Assembly: GCA_902489595.1 (NCBI GenBank)
Contig: CABUAS010000027.1
Span: forward strand, 1 to 21,179
Direction: 5' to 3'
DNA from: an uncultured Oscillospiraceae bacterium
GTDB lineage: Bacteria; Bacillota; Clostridia; Oscillospirales; Acutalibacteraceae
DNA length: 21,179 nt
A model generated the notes under the pieces. It was not told the DNA's origin, searched no databases, and saw only the letters and a program-made list of their open reading frames with translations. The position numbers were made by a program, and so were the translations under genes. Shown here one piece after another: positions 1-7,023 of the stretch (position 1 is its first letter; the number at the start of each line of letters is the position of its first letter).

Positions 1-90
1 GTATTTTTTTTGAACAAATTGTAAAGAATTAACAATTATGACCCAAAAAACACCAAATTTTGATATTTTTTGTTAAAAACTACGCTTAAA

Positions 91-123
91 CAAAAGAAAA
101 CCACCCAACTATGTTGAGTGGTT
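91..123 (-). terminator. Terminator of the tRNA operon
   Basis: On the minus strand, just after tRNA-Cys, an 11-bp stem (arms 113-123 and 99-109, one G:U pair) closes a 3-nt ATA loop and is followed by a T-rich tail (98 down to 91). This is a classic intrinsic terminator. The remaining left edge (1-90) is AT-rich, and I see no gene or site in it. Confidence 0.85.
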
Positions 124-125
124 TA

Positions 126-200
126 TGGAGGCACCACCCAGATTTGAACTGGGGCATAAAGCTTTTGCAGAGCTCTGCCTTACCACTTGGCTATGGTGCC
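126..200 (-). tRNA. tRNA-Cys (GCA)
   Basis: This 75-nt cloverleaf has the anticodon loop CTGCAAA, giving anticodon GCA (cysteine). The 7-bp acceptor stem (GGCACCA with TGGTGCC), discriminator T (U in the RNA, usual for tRNA-Cys) and encoded 3' CCA are all present. It is the last gene of the five-tRNA operon and lies 32 nt after tRNA-Gly, with a hairpin in the gap. Confidence 0.97.
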
Positions 201-209
201 GAATATAAT

Positions 210-230
210 GGGCACTAACGATTAGTGCCC
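210..230 (-). other. Perfect hairpin between tRNA-Gly and tRNA-Cys
   Basis: A perfect 9-bp inverted repeat (GGGCACTAA at 210-218 with TTAGTGCCC at 222-230) has a 3-nt loop. It lies in the only long spacer of the tRNA operon; the other spacers are 4-6 nt. No T-tract follows on either strand, so it is unlikely to be an intrinsic terminator. It might be a processing or stabilising element in the precursor transcript; its function is unknown. Confidence 0.6.
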
Positions 231-232
231 AG

Positions 233-308
233 TGGAGCGGATTACGAGACTCGAACTCGCTACCTCCACCTTGGCAAGGTGGCGCTCTACCGGATGAGCT
301 AAATCCGC
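233..308 (-). tRNA. tRNA-Gly (GCC)
   Basis: This 76-nt cloverleaf has the anticodon loop TGCCAAG, giving GCC (glycine). The acceptor GCGGATT pairs with AATCCGC, followed by discriminator T and encoded CCA. It is separated from the upstream tRNA-Phe by 5 nt. Confidence 0.97.
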
Positions 309-313
309 ATTTA

Positions 314-389
<76 letters not shown>

Positions 390-395
390 ACATAA

Positions 396-472
396 TGGCG
401 ACCCGGAACGGACTTGAACCGTCGACCTCCTGCGTGACAGGCAGGCGTTCTAACCAGCTGAACTACCGGGCC
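396..472 (-). tRNA. tRNA-Asp (GTC)
   Basis: This 77-nt cloverleaf has the anticodon loop CTGTCAC, giving GTC (aspartate). The acceptor GGCCCGG pairs with CCGGGTC; discriminator G is the expected identity base for aspartate tRNAs. CCA is encoded. It lies 4 nt after tRNA-Val. Confidence 0.97.
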
Positions 473-476
473 AGAA

Positions 477-552
477 TGGTGGGAACAACAGGGCTCGAAC
501 CTGTGACCCTCTGCTTGTAAGGCAGATGCTCTCCCAGCTGAGCTATGCTCCC
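477..552 (-). tRNA. tRNA-Val (TAC)
   Basis: This 76-nt cloverleaf has the anticodon loop TTACAAG, giving TAC (valine). The acceptor GGGAGCA pairs with TGTTCCC, with discriminator A and encoded CCA. It is the first gene of the tRNA operon, about 18 nt downstream of the predicted transcription start. Confidence 0.97.
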
Positions 553-577
553 ATCTGTTGCATTCGCAACGGTGATT

Positions 578-606
578 ATATTACTATATAATCCAAAAAA
601 AGTCAA
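578..606 (-). promoter_or_regulatory. Sigma-A-type promoter of the tRNA operon
   Basis: On the minus strand, the -35 element TTGACT (601-606) is 17 nt from the -10 element TAATAT (578-583). Transcription would start near 571. The -35 box begins 18 nt past the hslO stop codon. A small hairpin (GTTGC/GCAAC, 558-571) lies in the short leader ahead of tRNA-Val. Confidence 0.8.
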
Positions 607-624
607 TACTTTTTTCAAACTTTT

Positions 625-1500
625 TTATAATCTTTCCATTAATTTTTTTATTTCATTCGGAGTAAAGGAATACACCTTGTCACAAAAATGACACTCAACA
701 GTTGTATTCTTTTCACTTTGTGCCATTTCCTGCAATGATTCATATCCGGTAGAAATCAGCGCTTTTTCAACTCTTTGGCGTGAGCAGTTACATTTATATT
801 GTATGTTTGATTCATCAAGTTTATTAACAGCAATTCCATTCATTGCTTTTTTTGCCATATCATCAGGAGTCATTTTGCTGCTGAGCATTTCCGTAACAGA
901 CTGTATTTCGGACACAGCCTTTTCGATTGAAGATATAGTTTCTTCAGGACATCCGGGAAGCAGCTGAATAATGAAACCGCCTGCACACTTTATTGTCAGA
1001 TCAGGATTTACAAGAACACCGAGTGCACAGACGGATGGTGTCTGCTCTGAAACTGCAAAATAATTTGTTATATCTTCTGCTATTTCGCCGCTCACAATCT
1101 GTGTGGCGCCCATAAACGGCTCTTTGAGCCCTATATCTTTAATTACATACAGATAACCATCTGTGCCTACTGCGCCCTTTACATCAAGTTTTCCTTTTTC
1201 ATTGAGCGGCAGTTCAACTATATTATTCTGCACATAACCTCTTGCGTTGCCGCTACTGTCGGCAACTGCAATCAATGAACCTGCGGGACCGTTTCCGTTA
1301 AGTTTTAATGTAATTGAGTCTTCCCTGCCCTTTAACAAATCGCCCATCATTGACGATGCAGTAATCAGTCTGCCGAGAGCAGCGCTTACTACAGCAGACG
1401 TTTTGTGAATACGCTCCATTTCTGCTATCATATCGGATGTGTCACAGGCAATTATAAATGCACTGCCGTCTTCTGTTATATATCTGACTATCTTTCCCAT
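625..1500 (-). CDS. hslO: Hsp33 redox-regulated molecular chaperone
   Basis: This 291-aa protein is a full-length Hsp33. In the family, oxidation of a C-terminal zinc centre unfolds the linker and switches on a holdase that protects unfolding proteins from aggregation during oxidative stress. The sequence shows the family N-terminus (GKIVRYITEDGSAFI) and the intact redox switch: C237 and C239 (CxC) and C270 and C273 (CxxC). A good AAAGGAG site precedes the ATG. The gene starts 5 nt after the methyltransferase stop, so it is the third gene of the yerC unit. No clear terminator follows; some read-through into the tRNA operon is possible. Confidence 0.95.
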   Translation of the reverse strand: MGKIVRYITEDGSAFIIACDTSDMIAEMERIHKTSAVVSAALGRLITASSMMGDLLKGREDSITLKLNGNGPAGSLIAVADSSGNARGYVQNNIVELPLNEKGKLDVKGAVGTDGYLYVIKDIGLKEPFMGATQIVSGEIAEDITNYFAVSEQTPSVCALGVLVNPDLTIKCAGGFIIQLLPGCPEETISSIEKAVSEIQSVTEMLSSKMTPDDMAKKAMNGIAVNKLDESNIQYKCNCSRQRVEKALISTGYESLQEMAQSEKNTTVECHFCDKVYSFTPNEIKKLMERL

Positions 1501-1505
1501 TTAAT

Positions 1506-2237
1506 TTATCTCCTTTTACACACGAAATAAAGCCGTTCACTGTTACTTTCGGGATTATTTAATGTAAGTTCATCATAAACTCCCAAAACATCAAAATAAG
1601 GCGTTAAAAGCCGTTTTAATGTATCTGTTTCATACGCTGTTTCAATAAATTCTTCGCTGAATCTGTCATAACTTTCACCGTTAAGCATAAAAATGTCAAG
1701 CATAATTCTTATTTTGTTATTTTTCAGCAGTTCGTTATCCCAACTTAGAAAATAATTTTCTTCATCAAAAACAAAAGTATTATTACCGAGAATATAATTA
1801 TGCTTATAAACGGTGTTAACATCGAATATAAAAAGTCCATTATTTTTCAGAGAGTTATAAACACATTCAAAGCACTCATTTAAGTCATCTTCAGATTCAA
1901 GATGATTTATCGAATCAAGCAGACTGACAGCAGCATCAACAGGATTGACAAGTTTAAAATCTCTCATATCGGCATTGATTAACTGAATTTTGCCGCTGAG
2001 TTTACTGTCGGCAACGGTCAGCATTTCATTGCTTAAATCTATTCCTATAGGACTGTAGCCTTTTTTAAGCAACTCTGCCGTTATTGAACCGGTGCCGCAG
2101 GCGAGATCAAGAACTGACGCATTCTGCGGTATGCTGTACTTATTAAAAAAGTCAGAAATGTAATCACTTCTGACTTTATAATTTACATTTTCGGTTAAAT
2201 CATCATAAATCTCTGCAAAATGATTATAAGGCTTCAT
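1506..2237 (-). CDS. Class I SAM-dependent methyltransferase, substrate unknown
   Basis: This 243-aa soluble protein has a Rossmann methyltransferase fold. SAM-binding motif I is VLDLACGTG (residues 42-50); an acidic strand-2 end (GIDLSN, about 65-70) and a motif resembling INADMRDF follow. The N-terminus (YNHFAEIYDDLTENVNY) resembles the family often filed as YqeM-like or UbiE-like methyltransferases in Clostridia. The substrate cannot be inferred. The start codon lies inside the 3' end of yerC (14-nt overlap), which suggests translational coupling. hslO follows after 5 nt. Confidence 0.85.
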   Translation of the reverse strand: MKPYNHFAEIYDDLTENVNYKVRSDYISDFFNKYSIPQNASVLDLACGTGSITAELLKKGYSPIGIDLSNEMLTVADSKLSGKIQLINADMRDFKLVNPVDAAVSLLDSINHLESEDDLNECFECVYNSLKNNGLFIFDVNTVYKHNYILGNNTFVFDEENYFLSWDNELLKNNKIRIMLDIFMLNGESYDRFSEEFIETAYETDTLKRLLTPYFDVLGVYDELTLNNPESNSERLYFVCKRR

Positions 2238-2532
2238 CGCTTTCTTTTTCCTCTAATCTTTTAAAAACTTTGTCATAGCCGTCACAGCCGTATTGCAGAC
2301 TTCTGTTTACCCTGCTGATTGTAGCGGTTGACGCGCCTGTTTCGTTTACAATATCAGTATAAACAGATTTTTCAGAAAGCATTTTGGCTACAACAAGGCG
2401 CTGGCTTAATGATTTAAGTTCCTGAACCGTGCAGAGATCTTCAAAAAAATCATAACATTCTTCAATATCCTGAAGTTCAAGGATTGCTTTAAATAAAAAT
2501 TCAAAATTTTTGTCGTCTCTTTTTATAGGCAT
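2224..2532 (-). CDS. yerC: YerC/YecD family TrpR-related protein
   Basis: This 102-aa protein belongs to the TrpR-like YerC/YecD family, small helix-turn-helix proteins. The C-terminal half carries the HTH (QELKSLSQRLVVAKML, then TDIVNETGASTATISRVNRSL) that in TrpR contacts the operator. The DNA target and any ligand are unknown. I chose the ATG at 2532: a GGGGG Shine-Dalgarno-like run sits 8 nt upstream. A TTG five codons further upstream (2547) would place that run inside the gene. A promoter lies directly upstream, and the 3' end overlaps the methyltransferase gene. It might regulate its own operon; this is inference. Confidence 0.9.
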   Translation of the reverse strand: MPIKRDDKNFEFLFKAILELQDIEECYDFFEDLCTVQELKSLSQRLVVAKMLSEKSVYTDIVNETGASTATISRVNRSLQYGCDGYDKVFKRLEEKESDEAL

Positions 2533-2562
2533 AATTTTTACCCCCAACGTTAATCTTTATAT

Positions 2563-2591
2563 ATTTTAACACAGTAAAGTTTGAAAGTAAA
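2563..2591 (-). promoter_or_regulatory. Promoter of yerC-methyltransferase-hslO
   Basis: On the minus strand, TTTACT (2586-2591) is 17 nt from TAAAAT (2563-2568), which is preceded by an extended -10 TGT. Transcription would start about 24 nt upstream of the yerC ATG. The -35 box falls in the T-rich tail of the lysA terminator. Confidence 0.6.
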
Positions 2592-2617
2592 GTAAAATCC
2601 CCGAAAATCGGGGATTT
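2585..2617 (-). terminator. Terminator after lysA
   Basis: A 10-bp stem (AAATCCCCGA with TCGGGGATTT; 2595-2617) with a 3-nt loop is followed on the minus strand by a T-rich tail. It lies 14 nt after the lysA stop and ends the lon-ysxC-lysA unit. Confidence 0.88.
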
Positions 2618-2631
2618 ATATAACAAATTAA

Positions 2632-3906
2632 TTATTCTGTAATAATATCTTTGTAAAAGTCAAAACAATCAAAAGTTGCAAAATAATCTTTAGGTGTTTC
2701 GGCACGTCTGATTAACTTAAATGTTCCGTCACTCTGTAAAAGAATTTCAGCAGATTTAAGTTTTCCGTTATAGTTATAACCCATTGAAAAACCGTGAGCG
2801 CCTGTATCGTGAATAAAGAGTATATCACCCATTTCAATTTCCGGCAACATTCTGTTTATTGCAAATTTATCACAGTTTTCACAAAGAGAGCCTGTTACAT
2901 CATACTTGAAATCGCAAGCATTGTCTTCTTTACCTAAAACTGTAATATGATGATATGCACCGTAAATTGCAGGGCGCATAAGATTTACTGCGCATGCATC
3001 TACACCGATATATTCTTTATGTGTATGCTTTTCATTGATTGCTGTAGTTACAAGACCGCCGTATGGGCCCATCATATATCTGCCCATTTCAGTATAAATG
3101 GCAACATCGCCCATACCTGCTTTAACGAGCACTTCATCATATGCTTTATGTACGCCCTCGCCTATTACGAAAATATCGTTCGGTTCTTTATCAGGTGTGT
3201 ATGGAATACCGACACCGCCTGAAAGGTTGATGAATTTAATGTTTACATCAAGTTTATTTTTTAGTTCAACAGCAAGTTCAAACAGGATTCTTGCAAGCAT
3301 AGGATAATATTCATTCGTAACGGTATTTGAGCAAAGGAAAGAATGAATCCCAAATTCTTCAACACCTTTTTCTTTCATAATTCTGAAAGCCTCAAAAATC
3401 TGCTCGGTTGTCATACCGTATTTTGCATCTCCCGGGTTATCCATAATGCCATTGCTCATTTTGAATACACCGCCGGGATTATAACGGCAGCTCATTTTTT
3501 TAGGCAGTTTTCCGCAGGCTTTTTCAACGGCAGCAATGTGTGTAATATCATCAAGATTGATAATTCCGCCGAGTTCGTTACAGTATCTGAATTCATCAAT
3601 CGGCGTATCATTTGATGAAAACATAATATCATCGCCTACTGCTCCGATTGTTTTTGAGAGCATAAGTTCTGTTTTCGATGAACAGTCACAGCCGCAGCCA
3701 TATTCTCTTAAAATATTAATTAAAAACGGATTAGGCGTTGCTTTAACCGCAAAGTATTCCTTAAAGCCTTTATTCCATGCAAATGCCTTTTTCAGATTTT
3801 CAACATTTTCTCTGATTCCCTTTTCATCGTAAATATGAAAAGGAGTAGGAAACTGCTTAATAATTTCCTGTGCTTTTTCTTTAGTTAAAAATGGTGTTTT
3901 GCTCAT
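2632..3906 (-). CDS. lysA: Diaminopimelate decarboxylase (divergent subfamily)
   Basis: This 424-aa protein is a PLP-dependent group IV decarboxylase, most likely converting meso-diaminopimelate to L-lysine, the last step of lysine synthesis. The PLP lysine is K55 (YFAVKATPNP). The C-terminal domain has MRPAIYGAYH (310-319) and the catalytic cysteine C342 in GSLCENCD. Several signatures differ from textbook LysA: EMGR (273-276) for EPGR, CENCD for CESGD, SGGVG for GGGxG, and IHSFLCS (187-193) where HxHIGS is usual. These may mark a Clostridia subfamily; another decarboxylase substrate is not excluded. A GGAGA site lies at the end of ysxC, 9 nt upstream, making it third in the lon-ysxC unit. 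Confidence 0.82.
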   Translation of the reverse strand: MSKTPFLTKEKAQEIIKQFPTPFHIYDEKGIRENVENLKKAFAWNKGFKEYFAVKATPNPFLINILREYGCGCDCSSKTELMLSKTIGAVGDDIMFSSNDTPIDEFRYCNELGGIINLDDITHIAAVEKACGKLPKKMSCRYNPGGVFKMSNGIMDNPGDAKYGMTTEQIFEAFRIMKEKGVEEFGIHSFLCSNTVTNEYYPMLARILFELAVELKNKLDVNIKFINLSGGVGIPYTPDKEPNDIFVIGEGVHKAYDEVLVKAGMGDVAIYTEMGRYMMGPYGGLVTTAINEKHTHKEYIGVDACAVNLMRPAIYGAYHHITVLGKEDNACDFKYDVTGSLCENCDKFAINRMLPEIEMGDILFIHDTGAHGFSMGYNYNGKLKSAEILLQSDGTFKLIRRAETPKDYFATFDCFDFYKDIITE

Positions 3907-3915
3907 AATATTCTC

Positions 3916-4497
3916 CTATTTTTCAAAAACATTTTCTATTATTTCTTTTATTTTATCAGCGCCGAGCCCTGTTACCGCCGAAAAAGGAATAACGGGATAA
4001 TCCGGATTTTTGAGTTCTTCGAAAATCAATTTGCTTCGATTTTCAAATTCTTTTTTCTTCAGCTTGTCTGCCTTGGTAAGAACAACTATAAAAGGCACAT
4101 TCATCTGTTGCATAAATGAAATCATATTATAGTCGTCTTTTGACGGCGGATGACGCATATCAATAAGCTGAACAACAAGTTTAATCTGCCTGCCGGACTG
4201 AAAATAGCCTTCCATAAGTTCACCGAAGCGATCTCTTTCCTGTTTTGAAATCTTAGCATATCCATATCCGGGCAAATCAACAAATCTGTTGCCGTCAACA
4301 TCATAAAAATTAATTGTTACGGTTTTCCCGGGAACAGAACTTACTCTTGCGAGATTTTTTCTGTTAAACAGTTTGTTGAGCAGTGAACTTTTACCAACGT
4401 TAGATCTGCCTGCAAAGGCGATTTCAGACACATCTGATACAGGAATCTGCGATGAAATACCGTATGCACTTTTAAATTCTGCTTTATTAAAATTCAT
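3916..4497 (-). CDS. ysxC: Ribosome biogenesis GTP-binding protein YsxC/EngB
   Basis: This 193-aa TRAFAC-class GTPase is needed for late assembly of the 50S ribosomal subunit in bacteria studied. It has G1 GRSNVGKSS (30-38), G2 around the threonine of PGKTVTINF, G3 DLPGYGYA (74-81), G4 TKAD (141-144) and G5 SAVTG near the C-terminus. Length and order are normal for the family. It starts 15 nt after lon with an AGGTAAA binding site. The lon-ysxC adjacency is conserved across Firmicutes. Confidence 0.96.
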   Translation of the reverse strand: MNFNKAEFKSAYGISSQIPVSDVSEIAFAGRSNVGKSSLLNKLFNRKNLARVSSVPGKTVTINFYDVDGNRFVDLPGYGYAKISKQERDRFGELMEGYFQSGRQIKLVVQLIDMRHPPSKDDYNMISFMQQMNVPFIVVLTKADKLKKKEFENRSKLIFEELKNPDYPVIPFSAVTGLGADKIKEIIENVFEK

Positions 4498-4512
4498 ATC
4501 ATTTACCTGTAA

Positions 4513-6915
4513 TTACTGTGTTACCGATATTCTGCTGTCTTTTTCGGCATTGATTAAATGATTGAATTTTTTCTTCTTTTCGGGTTTGAATTCAAGAGCA
4601 ATATCCATAACTTCTTTGAACTCTGATACGGGAATGAATGTAATTCCCATCTTAACCTCATCTGAAATTTCAACCAAATCTTTAATATTGTCTTTCGGAA
4701 TTATAACTGTTTTACAGCCTGATTTATATGCAGCCATACTTTTCTCTTTAAGTCCGCCGATTGCAAGCGCGTTTCCTTTAAGGCTGATTTCGCCCGTCAT
4801 TGCAACATCATATTTTATCGGAATTCCTGTGAGTTCTGAAACTATTGCTGTTGTAATTGCAAGTCCTGCCGACGGACCGTCTTTAGGAACTGCACCTTCC
4901 GGGGCGTGGATATGAATATCTTTAGTTTTGTAAAAATCTGCATCAATGCCAATTTTATCGACAACTGAACGAACGAACGAAACGGCAATTTTTGCACTTT
5001 CTTTCATAACATCGCCGAGGTTTCCCGTAAGTTCAATTTTACCTGTGCCGTTAAGCGCAGAAACTTCTATCGGAAGCAATGTACCGCCTGCACTTGTCCA
5101 TGCAAGACCGTTTACAACACCGATTTTATTTTCATTGCCGATAATGTCTTTTTTGAATTTTTCAGGGCCCAACAAATCTTCAATATTGTTTTTTGTTACT
5201 CTGAATATTTTTTCACCGCTTTCAAGCGCGACAGACGCTTTTCGGCAAAGCGAGGCGATAGTTTTTTCAAGTTTTCTTACTCCTGCCTCTCTTGTATAAC
5301 TTTCAATAATAATATTGACTGCATCATCGGTAATTTTGAATTCCTTTGAAGTAAGATTATGCTTAGTCATTTCCTTTTTGAGCAGATGTTTTTTAGCAAT
5401 ATAAAACTTTTCTTCTGCTGTGTAGGAGTTAAGTTCAATTATATCCATTCTGTCGTAAAGAGGAGCGGATATTGATGACACATCATTTGCTGTAGTTATA
5501 AAGAATACTTTGCTTAAATCAACAGGAAAATCAATATAATGATCATTGAAAGAGAAGTTCTGTTCAGGGTCGAGAGCTTCAAGCAGTGCTGATGAAGGGT
5601 CGCCTTTATAATCATTGCCTACTTTGTCGATTTCGTCAAGCAGAATTATTGGATTCATAACTCCGCTTTTGATAACCGCCTCAATTATTCTGCCTGCCAT
5701 TGCGCCTATATAAGTTTTTCTGTGTCCTCTGATTTCCGCCTCATCGTGAACACCGCCGAGGGCAATGCGCACATATTTTCTGTTCATACTTTTTGCAAGG
5801 CTTTTAACTATTGAAGTTTTACCGACGCCGGGAGGGCCTGCAAGGCAGATTATCTGACCTTTATAATCGGGATTTCTTTTATAAACAGAAAGTGATTCAA
5901 TAATCCTGTCTTTAACTTTATCGAGTGAATAATGCTCTTTGACAAGAGTTTTTCTGCTTTTTTCAAGGTTAATTGAATTTTTAGTGTATTTGCCAAATGG
6001 AATTTCAAGGCATTTATCAAGATAATTTCTTACTACTGTGCCTTCGTGAGAACCGCTTGGCATTTTCATAAGTTTATCACATTCTTTGAGCAGTTTTTCT
6101 TTTATTTCATCTGAACATTTCAACTGAAAAATTTTCTGCCTGTAATTATCTGCCTCATCAACGGGATTTTCTGTTTCACCGAGAATATCCGAAATTACTT
6201 TCATCTCTTCCCTGAGATAATATTCGCGCTGATTTTTATCTATATTATCCTGAACAATATCGTGAATTTCTGCCTCAAGTGCCAGCGTTGAATTTTCTTT
6301 TTTCAAAATAACGATTAGTCTTGAGAGCCTGTCAAGTATATCGACCGCCTCAAGAACGGTCTGCTTATCGTTGTAATCGAGAAAAGAATTTGAACAGATG
6401 TAATCGCACAGTTTACCGCTGTTTCTGATTGACATAACATTAACTTTTACATCATTACTGATTTTTGATATGTAAGATGAATAAATTTCAAATTCTTTTT
6501 TTATCGTTCTGCTATAGGCTGTCTGTTCTTTCGGAGTTAAAGAATAAGTTTCCGTGACTTCATTGACATTAGCTTCAATATAAGGATTTGTGATGTTAAA
6601 ATCAACTATTTCTCCCCTGCTGTTTCCCTCAACAATAACTCTCAAATTATTTGATGATGAAATATTACTCATCTGTTTAATGGTGCAGACAACACCCATT
6701 TTATATAAATCGTCAAACGATGGGTCATCGCGGGCAGGGTCTTTCTGTGCAGTGAGAAAAACTTTCTGATTATTGCTCATCGCAGTTTTCAGCGCCTCTA
6801 TGCTCTTTTTTCTGCCGACATCAAAATGAAGAATCATTTCGGGAAAAATTACAAGACCCCGTAAAGGAATTACGGGAATAGATATTATATTGTCAAAAGT
6901 ATTAATATTATTCAT
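4513..6915 (-). CDS. lon: ATP-dependent protease Lon (endopeptidase La)
   Basis: This 800-aa cytoplasmic AAA+ protease degrades misfolded and regulatory proteins. It has an N-terminal substrate-binding LON domain (starting IPVIPLRGLVIFPEM), Walker A GPPGVGKT (360-367), Walker B IILLDEID (423-430) and a C-terminal protease domain with catalytic S682 (GPSAGLA) and K725 (GGLKEK). I chose the ATG at 6915 because AGGTGA lies 5 nt upstream. A TTG ten codons earlier has no binding site and sits close to the predicted transcription start. There is no long hydrophobic insert, so this is LonA rather than membrane LonB. The C-terminus has a short lysine-rich extension. It has its own promoter, overlapping the clpX terminator. 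Confidence 0.96.
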   Translation of the reverse strand: MNNINTFDNIISIPVIPLRGLVIFPEMILHFDVGRKKSIEALKTAMSNNQKVFLTAQKDPARDDPSFDDLYKMGVVCTIKQMSNISSSNNLRVIVEGNSRGEIVDFNITNPYIEANVNEVTETYSLTPKEQTAYSRTIKKEFEIYSSYISKISNDVKVNVMSIRNSGKLCDYICSNSFLDYNDKQTVLEAVDILDRLSRLIVILKKENSTLALEAEIHDIVQDNIDKNQREYYLREEMKVISDILGETENPVDEADNYRQKIFQLKCSDEIKEKLLKECDKLMKMPSGSHEGTVVRNYLDKCLEIPFGKYTKNSINLEKSRKTLVKEHYSLDKVKDRIIESLSVYKRNPDYKGQIICLAGPPGVGKTSIVKSLAKSMNRKYVRIALGGVHDEAEIRGHRKTYIGAMAGRIIEAVIKSGVMNPIILLDEIDKVGNDYKGDPSSALLEALDPEQNFSFNDHYIDFPVDLSKVFFITTANDVSSISAPLYDRMDIIELNSYTAEEKFYIAKKHLLKKEMTKHNLTSKEFKITDDAVNIIIESYTREAGVRKLEKTIASLCRKASVALESGEKIFRVTKNNIEDLLGPEKFKKDIIGNENKIGVVNGLAWTSAGGTLLPIEVSALNGTGKIELTGNLGDVMKESAKIAVSFVRSVVDKIGIDADFYKTKDIHIHAPEGAVPKDGPSAGLAITTAIVSELTGIPIKYDVAMTGEISLKGNALAIGGLKEKSMAAYKSGCKTVIIPKDNIKDLVEISDEVKMGITFIPVSEFKEVMDIALEFKPEKKKKFNHLINAEKDSRISVTQ

Positions 6916-6959
6916 AAATTCACCTGTAAATAGGCTGTTTGCCAAAATAAACTGCGAAT

Positions 6960-6988
6960 ATTATATAATAAAAAAAATAAAAAGGCAA
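6960..6988 (-). promoter_or_regulatory. Promoter of lon-ysxC-lysA
   Basis: On the minus strand, TTGCCT (6983-6988) is 17 nt from a consensus TATAAT (6960-6965). The start would be near 6953, giving a leader of about 38 nt. Five of the six -35 bases are the closing bases of the clpX terminator stem, and the terminator T-tract forms the spacer. Confidence 0.7.
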
Positions 6989-7015
6989 GTATAAAGTAAA
7001 AACCTCATACCTGCC
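6971..7015 (-). terminator. Terminator after clpX
   Basis: On the minus strand, a 14-bp stem with three G:U pairs (7002-7015 with 6984-6997) closes a TTTT loop and runs into a long T-tract (6983 down to 6971). It begins 8 nt after the clpX stop and separates tig-clpP-clpX from lon. Confidence 0.88.
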
Positions 7016-7023
7016 GATTTTAA

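Noticed and set aside
210..230. The tRNA-spacer hairpin as a CIRCE element
   Set aside because: Its arms (GGGCACTAA/TTAGTGCCC) do not match CIRCE in order or spacing; the loop is 3 nt rather than 9.
590..625. An A/T-only hairpin after hslO (AAAAAAGT/ACTTTTTT) as a terminator
   Set aside because: The stem has almost no G:C pairs and overlaps the tRNA promoter -35, so it is more likely a by-product of the promoter sequence.
2947..3832. Several plus-strand open frames inside lysA, and similar plus-strand frames inside lon, clpX, tig and thrC
   Set aside because: They are antisense shadows of well-supported genes, lack ribosome binding sites and encode low-quality Ser/Cys/Phe-rich sequence.
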